A DNA stretch of 64,000 nt from Chloracidobacterium sp. (lineage in GTDB: Bacteria; Acidobacteriota; Blastocatellia; Pyrinomonadales; Pyrinomonadaceae), in assembly GCA_016711345.1 (NCBI GenBank), contig JADJTD010000001.1, forward strand, positions 1,426,001 to 1,490,000, read 5' to 3'. Below, one piece after another: positions 34,939 to 42,800 of the stretch (position 1 is the stretch's first letter; every line of letters begins with the position of its first letter). Both the position numbers and the translations under genes were made by a program. The notes beneath the pieces were generated by a model that saw only the letters and a program-made list of their open reading frames with translations, was not told the DNA's origin and made no database searches.

Positions 34939-36395
34939 TCCATTCTCGCCAACACCTTTACCGCGGCTCGCCAATTTTCATGCAATTCGAATCGCCAAAG
35001 TTCTATTTCGGACGAAACTGTCATTGCAAAAAACTCAAAATCACGATGAAAACTCCAGGCTGGAGCCGCAAGATAAATGAGAGCCGGTTTGTCGAGAATT
35101 TCGCGGCCGTCGAATAGATTTGCGGCGTCCAATAATCCACGCCGACGCTGAAGCTCGACCTTTCGCCAATAATCGGCGGCCTGAAAGATCACTTCCCTGT
35201 CAGGCTGAGTCTTTAGCTCAATTATGACCAGACGTCCGTCTTTGCGAAGAGCAAGCAAGTCGATCTTGTCGTTGGACGAACGAAACTGATTGTAGATGGG
35301 CGATAGGATCAGATTATCGTCGAGCAGTTTGATATTGCGGCGTAGAATGGATTCGAGCCATGCCTCGGGAGCGGTTCGATAGTATTCGTGGCGCTTATTC
35401 GGAGACTCAGCCGCTCGATTGATCTCAAGGAGTTCGACCAATTCTTCTAACTCATTCCAGCTTTCGTCCGACAATATCCGCCGTTCGCGGCCAACACCAA
35501 ACCAAGCCTTTTCCGCTCCAAGCATCGTCCGCACACGGGCAAACGGTAAGCCCATAAACCGAAGCGTCTCGCCCTGCTTTGAATAAACAACATCAATTCT
35601 GTCCGGCGAAAGCTCGATGATTTTTTGCGCGGTTATGCTCGGCTCAGGGCGTTTGGGAAGCGCGAGTTTTTTCGCCTTCTCACGCCAAAGCTCACGAATT
35701 TTCCTTTTGGGCATTTGGATGAGACGCGGTCGATCCGGTTTGCGATTTATCTCGACGACCGTGATCCTTTCTTTCCAACGGTTAGTTAACAAAGCGTGCA
35801 GTTTTTGCGCGTTTTTCGCTTGCCGCTTTTCGCAAATGATCCAGATATCGAGAACAGGCTTTTTCTTTCTCAGTCCTAGCTTTTCGACCCAAAGTATTGC
35901 CGCCGTAAAGACAGTTTCGACTGTAAGCGTGGATGTCACGTCAGCGATTGCGGCCATCGGTATCTTTTCAGCCATATCAAAATTGATCTGCGCGAGTCGT
36001 CCGTTTTCTGTGTTGAGAGCGACGCGGCCAAGTTTTATGCCGGGATAATTATCGGTAATGAAAGCAGCGATCTCATTCGCTTTCTCAAGCCGTGCGAATT
36101 CAACCTCGGCTGCAAGGTCCGCCGCTGTGACACGTGGGATAAGCCGCATTATCTCTTGTTTCTTCGCAAAAGCTCCGGCAACATCGATAGTGATCTCGCC
36201 GCCTTCGTGGGCGAAACCATTCAGCCGCCACGAGTGAAAACCTTTGTCGTCGAGAAAGCCAAAATGTGTTTTCTCGCCGTCCTCAGCGATCTCGATCTCG
36301 TGTTTTTCCAAGGGAAAGGTTTTACCGAGATCGCGAACCAGCAGCCATTCGTGATGGCTGGCAACTATCTCGCGTAACTCGTCTGCATTTACCAT
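34905..36395 (-). CDS. Uncharacterised protein with C-terminal PD-(D/E)XK-like nuclease domain
   Basis: The protein has 496 residues. The N-terminal 330 are not recognised; they are alpha/beta, with a basic stretch (LIQMPKRKIRELWREKAKKLALPKRP). The C-terminal 160 residues carry a nuclease-like core: SNDKIDLLALRKDGRLVIIELKTQ, with Asp379, Glu393 and Lys395 forming the D-E-x-K site, preceded by LESILRRNIKLL. This resembles DUF91/NucS-type endonuclease domains. The gene overlaps the upstream GDSL hydrolase by 7 bp (same strand) and the regulator by 34 bp (convergent). A role in DNA repair or defence is possible but unproven. Confidence 0.65.
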   Translation of the reverse strand: MVNADELREIVASHHEWLLVRDLGKTFPLEKHEIEIAEDGEKTHFGFLDDKGFHSWRLNGFAHEGGEITIDVAGAFAKKQEIMRLIPRVTAADLAAEVEFARLEKANEIAAFITDNYPGIKLGRVALNTENGRLAQINFDMAEKIPMAAIADVTSTLTVETVFTAAILWVEKLGLRKKKPVLDIWIICEKRQAKNAQKLHALLTNRWKERITVVEINRKPDRPRLIQMPKRKIRELWREKAKKLALPKRPEPSITAQKIIELSPDRIDVVYSKQGETLRFMGLPFARVRTMLGAEKAWFGVGRERRILSDESWNELEELVELLEINRAAESPNKRHEYYRTAPEAWLESILRRNIKLLDDNLILSPIYNQFRSSNDKIDLLALRKDGRLVIIELKTQPDREVIFQAADYWRKVELQRRRGLLDAANLFDGREILDKPALIYLAAPAWSFHRDFEFFAMTVSSEIELWRFELHENWRAAVKVLARMDYADPFAFTNR

Positions 36396-37153
36396 TTATA
36401 GTTAGCTGCAAAGTATTTCATCATCGCCGCCGCCCAATCAGAATACCCTTGCTCCGAAGGATGAATGCCGTCGGCAAAAAATCCCTCGACCCGCACATCG
36501 ACCGGCTGCGGATAGTAGAAAACGCGCTCCATATCACGCGTAAATTCACGGATATTGTCGTTATGCATTCGCGACAGTTTCCATAATATCGTCTTGATCG
36601 GAAACGGCATTATCGGTGAAAGAACTATCATCGGACAATTCGTAATAAAAATGACCGTCTCCGGATTCCTGGTGCGCAGCAGGCCGAGCAATTCGATCAT
36701 ATCGCACCGCCATTTGACTGGGCTTGATAACTTCATCACATCGTTGCCGCCGAGGCCGACAAGAATGTAGTCGAATCGTTCATCCGGCATTTGCGGAAGC
36801 AATTCGTCGATGGTTCGCCGGGCCGTAACGCCGTTTTTACCGAGCACTTTCCATTCAACGCTGCGGCCGAGATGCTGGCTCAATTGCTTGGCAAATTGCC
36901 CGGCGAGTGCAAGTTCGTGTGTACGAGCGCCGAGTCCGGCAACCGTTGATTCGCCGATCACAAATAGCTTTGCCGCGTCATTACCTTCGCCATATTTTCC
37001 GGATCTATCACCCGCAGCATCCGGCAAAACTCCGACCTTCCAACGAACGATCTGGCCTTGTATAAGCAAAAACGGTGAGATCGGCATTATCGCTGCGCCG
37101 CCAAGTTTGAAACGCCATTGCCAGGCACGCAAATTATTGCCGTTGTTGTCCAT
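36389..37153 (-). CDS. SGNH/GDSL-type hydrolase
   Basis: The protein has 254 residues. Block I is KLFVIGESTVAGLG with the nucleophile Ser69 (GES instead of GDS), block III is VGLGGNDVMKLS with the oxyanion-hole Asn, and block V is FADGIHPSEQGYSDWA with the catalytic Asp and His. A short hydrophobic segment near residue 25 may anchor it. Such enzymes deacylate lipids or deacetylate sugars. It overlaps the start of the nuclease-like gene by 7 bp, so the two are probably one transcript. Confidence 0.85.
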   Translation of the reverse strand: MDNNGNNLRAWQWRFKLGGAAIMPISPFLLIQGQIVRWKVGVLPDAAGDRSGKYGEGNDAAKLFVIGESTVAGLGARTHELALAGQFAKQLSQHLGRSVEWKVLGKNGVTARRTIDELLPQMPDERFDYILVGLGGNDVMKLSSPVKWRCDMIELLGLLRTRNPETVIFITNCPMIVLSPIMPFPIKTILWKLSRMHNDNIREFTRDMERVFYYPQPVDVRVEGFFADGIHPSEQGYSDWAAAMMKYFAANYKW

Positions 37154-37255
37154 CTAAATCGTTATGTTAGAATTTAAAGACTCGAATGTTTTTGTCAACT
37201 CCGCGTCGATTTTTACTCATTATTCGTTCTTGCATAACGTTATTTCCGTTAAAAA

Positions 37256-37681
37256 ATGACTGAACAAATAGCCCAAATCACGCCCGAGCAATATGCCTTC
37301 GCCGAGAACGCACTGCACAGCCTGCCGTTCGCAAAACTGATCGGTATGAAGCTCGTCGCTCTGCACCCCGACGAAGCCGTAATCAGCATCGAGATGCGCG
37401 ATGACCTGCGGCAGCCCAGCGGCGTCCTTCACGGCGGCGTGACGGCAACGCTGATCGACACAGCAATGGCGTTTGCAGTGCGGACACGGCTGCCGATCGA
37501 CGAAGCAACCGCGACCATCGATCTGACAGTTCACTATCTGCGGTCGCACATAACAGGCACATTTATTTGCACCGCTAAGATCGTCCGCGCAGGCAAACGG
37601 ATCTTTACCGTCTCGGCAGACGTGGTAAATGAGAAAGGTAAATTGCTCGCGACAGGACTTTCGACATACACACGAGTTTAG
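37256..37681 (+). CDS. PaaI-family hot-dog thioesterase
   Basis: The protein has 141 residues, a normal length for a single hot-dog thioesterase. GVLHGGVTATLIDTAMAFAV is the PaaI signature with the catalytic Asp at its centre, and ATIDLTVHYLRSHITGTFICTAKIVRAGKRIFTVSADV is the following sheet. It hydrolyses acyl- or aryl-CoA thioesters; the substrate is not clear. A palindromic repeat fills the gap to the ABC exporter gene. Confidence 0.88.
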   Translation: MTEQIAQITPEQYAFAENALHSLPFAKLIGMKLVALHPDEAVISIEMRDDLRQPSGVLHGGVTATLIDTAMAFAVRTRLPIDEATATIDLTVHYLRSHITGTFICTAKIVRAGKRIFTVSADVVNEKGKLLATGLSTYTRV

Positions 37682-37764
37682 CGAGTTTGCCGAGTTGAAA
37701 AGTTCCAGAGTAAAGAAGTAGCTTTGAAAACTTTGGAACTCTGCGAACTCCGGAACTCGCAAAA
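37677..37764. repeat. Imperfect palindrome made of GAGTTCC-like units
   Basis: The left arm (37677-37711) carries GCGAGTTTGCCGAGTTG and AGTTCCAGAG; the right arm (37722-37764) carries GGAACTCTGCGAACTCCGG. Each arm is built of 7-9-base units. It occupies the whole gap between the thioesterase and the ABC exporter. Confidence 0.6.
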
Positions 37765-37772
37765 CTATTTCA

Positions 37773-39611
37773 ATGGAACAGCTCAAGAAATTCGCACGCT
37801 ACTTCAAACCCTACAAGGGCACGATTCTGCTCGGGATCTTGTGTATTTTGGTGTCGATGTCGTTTGGGCTTTTCGTTCCGTACATGGTGGGTCAGGCAAT
37901 CGACGATCTTGGCAAAGGCATCACGCGCGAAAAGGTGATCTATTATCCGATCGTCATACTCGCGATCAATTTGGCGAGCGGCATATTTTTGTTTCTGCAG
38001 CGGCGTTTGCTGATAAACACTTCGCGGCATATTGAGTTTGATATGCGGCGTGATTTTTACGCTTCGCTGGTCGATCAGCCGCTCGAATATTTTCAAAACA
38101 CACGCGTCGGCGACCTTATGGCGCGTGCGACGAACGATCTCGCCGCGATCCGTCAGATCGTCGGGCCGATGATCCTTTACAGCTTTCAAGCCATTTTTGC
38201 GTTGTGCATTTCGCTGCCGATAATGCTCAACATTTCGGTCACGCTTACGCTGCTGCTGCTCATCCCGATGCCGCTCGTCACGCTGACCGTTAAGTTTCTC
38301 GGCGAACAAATTCACCGCCGCTTCGAAAAGATCCAGGAATTTTTCTCCGACATCAGTGCTAGAACACAGGAAAATCTCACCGGCGTCCGCGTCATCCGAG
38401 CCTACGCGCAAGAAGACGCCGAGATCGAGCAGTTCCAAGTTCTCAATCGCGAATACGCCGCGCAAAATCTGCGACTCGTAAAATACGCCGCCGCGATGCG
38501 ACCGCTGTTGTTCTTTTTCATCGGCCTCGGCTTTGTAATTATCGTCGCAGTCGGCGTTCCGATGGCAGTTCGCGGTGAGATAACTGCCGGCGATTTTACG
38601 GCGTTCATTCTATATCTTCAGCGAATGATCTGGTACCTCATCGCTCTCGGCTACGTCGTCAATCTCTACCAACGCGGCACCGCTTCGCTCAAACGATTCA
38701 ACGCCATTCTCGACGCCGAACCGGCGATCAAAGACGCCAACGAAACACGCGAACAGTCGCCGATAAAAGGCAAGATAGAATTTCGCAACTTGAACTTTTC
38801 TTACGAGAAGTCGGAACCACCTGCGGTAGTGGGTGGTACTGACAAGATCGCTAAGCCAGTTCTGCAAGACATCAATCTAGTGATCGAACAAGGCAAAACC
38901 GTCGCCCTCGTAGGCAAAACCGGCAGCGGCAAATCGACGCTGGTGAGCCTCATCCCTCGCCTGCTCGACGCTCCCGACGGCAATGTTCTGGTTGACGATC
39001 TGCCACTGTGTGAATACCCGATCGCTCAGCTAAGAAAAGCTATAGGCTTCGTCCCGCAGGAAACTTTCCTGTTCAGCGACACGCTGGCAAATAACATCGC
39101 GTTTGGAATTGATAATGGAAAATGGAAAATTGAAAATGGAGGATCGGATTCTAATTCTCAATTCTCAATTCTCATTTCTCAATTAAACATCGAAGATGCG
39201 GCCCGCATCGCCGGTCTCGCCGATGACGTCGACGGTTTCCCCGGCGGCTACGAACAGCTCGTCGGCGAACGCGGCATCACGCTCTCCGGCGGCCAAAAGC
39301 AGCGAACCGCAATTGCCCGAGCAGTCATGCGCGACCCGCGCATTCTTATCCTTGACGATTCACTAAGCGCGGTCGATACCTACACCGAAGAAACGATCCT
39401 CCACAACCTCCGCGACGTGCGCGAAAACCGCACAACGCTCATCGTCTCGCACCGCGTGTCCACGATCCGCGACGCCGACCTCATCTGCGTCCTCTCCGAA
39501 GGCCGCATAATCGAACGCGGCACCCACGACGAACTCCTCGCCCTAGACGGCGAATACGCCGACCTGTACGAACGTCAACTTCTTGAAGAAGAACTTGACG
39601 CTACAGAATAG
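37773..39611 (+). CDS. ABC exporter, fused membrane and ATPase domains
   Basis: The protein has 612 residues: a six-helix exporter domain (about 1-310) and an ATPase domain with Walker A VGKTGSGKSTLV, signature LSGGQKQR, Walker B ILILDDSLSAVD and switch His SHRV. It is MsbA/LmrA-like and works as a dimer; the substrate is unknown, with lipids or drugs likely. Two repeat elements lie inside the gene: a short palindrome (38811-38843) giving SEPPAVVGGTD just before the ATPase core, and a palindrome (39108-39184) giving about 25 extra residues (NGKWKIENGGSDS...) between the Q loop and the signature. Both keep the frame, so the protein may still be active. Confidence 0.9.
   Translation: MEQLKKFARYFKPYKGTILLGILCILVSMSFGLFVPYMVGQAIDDLGKGITREKVIYYPIVILAINLASGIFLFLQRRLLINTSRHIEFDMRRDFYASLVDQPLEYFQNTRVGDLMARATNDLAAIRQIVGPMILYSFQAIFALCISLPIMLNISVTLTLLLLIPMPLVTLTVKFLGEQIHRRFEKIQEFFSDISARTQENLTGVRVIRAYAQEDAEIEQFQVLNREYAAQNLRLVKYAAAMRPLLFFFIGLGFVIIVAVGVPMAVRGEITAGDFTAFILYLQRMIWYLIALGYVVNLYQRGTASLKRFNAILDAEPAIKDANETREQSPIKGKIEFRNLNFSYEKSEPPAVVGGTDKIAKPVLQDINLVIEQGKTVALVGKTGSGKSTLVSLIPRLLDAPDGNVLVDDLPLCEYPIAQLRKAIGFVPQETFLFSDTLANNIAFGIDNGKWKIENGGSDSNSQFSILISQLNIEDAARIAGLADDVDGFPGGYEQLVGERGITLSGGQKQRTAIARAVMRDPRILILDDSLSAVDTYTEETILHNLRDVRENRTTLIVSHRVSTIRDADLICVLSEGRIIERGTHDELLALDGEYADLYERQLLEEELDATE
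38811..38843. repeat. Short palindromic repeat (ACCACC..GGTGGT), copy 1, inside the ABC exporter
   Basis: ACCACC (38816-38821) and GGTGGT (38832-38837) flank TGCGGTAGTG. Copies 2 and 3 (53748-53780, 53858-53893) are inside the terminase gene. In the exporter it is read in frame as SEPPAVVGGTD. Confidence 0.65.
39108..39184. repeat. Palindrome of AATGGAA/AATTCTC units inside the ABC exporter
   Basis: The left arm repeats AATGGAAAATGG and the right arm repeats AATTCTCAATTCTC; together they form an imperfect hairpin of about 75 bp. It is translated in frame as about 25 residues that other ABC ATPases lack at this point. Same design as the elements at 33279, 37677, 53314 and 60204. Confidence 0.65.
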
Positions 39612-39642
39612 ATCCCGCAGCTAACTACCTAACGAAAAGATG

Positions 39643-39669
39643 AAAAAAGGGCTCTTTTGCCTCTTTTTT
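39643..39669 (+). terminator. Terminator after the ABC exporter
   Basis: AAAAAAGGG pairs with CCTCTTTTTT around CTCTTTTG, ending in a T run. It lies 32 bp after the exporter stop codon. Confidence 0.65.
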
Positions 39670-39705
39670 GTTTTCCGGGAGATTTAATCGTGCTGTTTTT
39701 ACATA

Positions 39706-39734
39706 TTGACATTTAGGGTAACTATGTCTATAGT
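39706..39734 (+). promoter_or_regulatory. Sigma-70 promoter of the giant surface protein
   Basis: TTGACA (39706-39711), 17 bases, TATAGT (39729-39734): a near-consensus housekeeping promoter. Transcription would begin around 39741, leaving a leader of about 108 bases before the ATG at 39849. No riboswitch was recognised in the leader. Confidence 0.7.
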
Positions 39735-39848
39735 CATTTCACCAAGTTAAAAACCCTGTCTGTAAAAGCTTCCGTTGCTAGTAAAAGCAAGGGCTATTGC
39801 ATGATTTTGATACACACCTGATTGATTCAGGCCGGAGGACCGTTAGTT

Positions 39849-42800
39849 ATGGGCAGCCGACAGCGTCTATCTCGTTCGAATATTCTTCGAAATTCCCTGT
39901 TTATCGGTTTTATTATTGTCTTCGCCGCATCCATGCCGCTCGCGATCTCCTATTCAAAGGACTTCTATGCAAGTTATGAAACAGAGAATTCCAGCGGCAG
40001 TTTTGTATTCGCCGGCAATATTTCCGGCAAGGTGTTTCAGGACTTTAACGGAAACGGGACGTTTGACACTACGTCTACAGTCGCCAATGACGGATTTGGA
40101 ACAATCGGTTTAGCTATAGACCGTGGTGTTGCTAATGTCGAGGTGCGTTCCTACAACGCATCGGGAACAAATGTGACGACCGGAGGAGTAGTAATAACTG
40201 ATGCGAGCGGTAATTACACAATAACAACAAATGACGTTGGCTCCGGTCCGTACAGAGTTGAATTTACAAATTTACCGGCGGGTTATCTGGCATCTGTCCG
40301 TAGCGCAGATTCGGTAAGCGGCGGCTCTGCGACGAACTCTGGTTCGACAGTGCAGTTTGTTTCGTCACCTGCAACAAACGTCAATCTTGCGGTCAACTAT
40401 CCGGCCGATTACTCACAAAACAACCCGCAGGTTTTAGCGGCAATGTATGAATCCGGCGACGCGATCACCGGGCCAAACAACGGCCAGTCAGAAATGCTTA
40501 GTTTTCCATATTCGGCCGGAAGCTCAGACGCCACAACCGGTGCGACGGAATCGCTTTTTGATATGCCTACGGTTAATCCGTTGGACGTTCCCGCTAACCA
40601 AGTCGGTGCCACATTTGGCATGGCCTATGCGCGAAAGACGCGCACTATTTACGCCGCTGCATACTTCAAGCGTCACGCCGGCTACGGTCCGCAGGGTCCA
40701 AATGCGATCTATCGGATCAGCCGCACCGGCTCCGGTTCCGTTACAGGCTTCTTCACGGTGCCCGGAACCGCGACAAATGCTCACGACACGGCAAACTACA
40801 CTCGCGACAACGGGAATACTGGCTGGAATGGCGTTGGCACAACCGGAGTTGGAGGCGTTGCTCTGTCGGAGGATGAATCGACTCTCTATGCGTTCAATCT
40901 CACAAACCGCACTCTTTATTCGTTGAACGCAACAACGGGCGTTCAGATTGCGAGCCAGGCAGCTCCGACAAGCCTACCTCTTCCGTCGGGAACTTGTGCG
41001 GCGGCTGATGCCAGGCCATTTGCGTTGACGGTTTATCGCGGCCAGCTTTATGCCGGTATGATCTGCAATGCGGCTTCGACCTCGAACGTTGATTCTTTTA
41101 CAGATTCCAACAGCAACGGTGTTTGGGACGCAGGCGACTACTTTATCGATACAAATCAGAACGGCACTCGTAACAGCGGCGAATCATACTTCGATCTGGA
41201 CGGAAACGGTTCATACACGGCACCGGAAACCTATACCGACACCGACGGCAACGGTATCTATAATCGCGGCGATGCTCGCGGGCTTCGTGCCTATGTTTAT
41301 ACGGTAAATCCAACAACACTTGCTTTCAGCGCATCGCCTGTATTTCAAATGGCTCTTAACTATCGACGAGGCCTTACCACACATACAACCGGTGCTATGG
41401 GTGCATGGCGCCCTTGGTCGAGCACTTATCGAAATGCGATCTTGGGATTACGGGTCGTCTACTCACAGCCGATGCTGACCGACATCGCCTTTGATAACGG
41501 CAACATGATCCTTGGATTCCGCGATAGGCTTAGCGATCAGGTCGGTAACGGTACTCAATCAAACCCTAGCGATGCCAGCACCGATAAGTACCAGCCAAGA
41601 GCAGCGGGCGATGTGATCCGTGCTTGCGGCACACCAAATTCGTGGACGCTCGAAAGCAACGGCCGCTGTAGTTCAAGCGGCTCTGCCCCGCAGAATGTTA
41701 TGGAAGGGCCTGGCGGCGGTGAATTCTATTACGGTGATTCTTATGATCTGGCAGAAAGTTTCGTATCGCCGTCGGTTACTATCTCAGGAAAAGGCAGCAA
41801 CCACGATGACATCGGCAACGGCGGTGTCGAGCAGCTTCCCGGAGCACCGGACGTAATAATTTCAAGCATCAACCCCATCGGGAACATTGCTAATGTCATT
41901 CACGACGGCGGTTTACGGTGGTTGAGCAATTCGACCGGAAATTATACTAAAGGATATAGACTTTTTAACGGACTGGGCGACGACGGCAATATATTTGGAA
42001 AGGCAGGCGGCACCGGCGGCAGCCTTGTTATTCTCTCAGACCCTGCACCGATCGAACTCGGCAACCGAGTCTGGCGCGACCTTAACAATAATGGTGTGCA
42101 GGATCCGAATGAAAGCGGAATTGACAAGGTCACAGTTCGTTTGTATCAAGGCTCAACACTCGTCGGAACAGCTGTAACGGATACCAACGGCGAATATTAT
42201 TTCGTTTCAAGCACTGTTGCAGATTCCAACACGAACGATAATATTGGGCAAGTCAACGGCGGGATACTTTACAACACGTCGTATCAAATTCGTTTAGATA
42301 AGTCGTCAGACTATTCTTCCGGCGCTCTGTCTGGCCTGATATTAACAACCGCGAACCAAACGTCGCAGCTTGGCAACGACGATGCATCCGACTCAGACGC
42401 ATCGAACGTAACAAATCCCGCAGGCTCTCCAAGTGGAACATTTCCTGTGATCAGCCTTACAACCGGTAATCCTGGGGCAAACGACCATACATTCGAAGCA
42501 GGTTTCCGCTCGGCTCCGACGCCTACTGCAACAGCGACTTTTACGCCGACGCCTTCAAACACGCCGACAAATACACCGACGAATACGGCAACGGCGACAG
42601 CTACAGCAACGAATACATTTACCCCAACGCCGACTGCGACTAATACGTTTACTCCAACGGCAACGAATACGTTTACCCCAACGCCGACTGCGACTAATAC
42701 GTTTACTCCAACGGCAACGGCAACGAACACGTTTACCCCAACGCCGACTGCGACTAATACGTTTACTCCAACGGCAACAGCAACGAATACATTTACCCCT

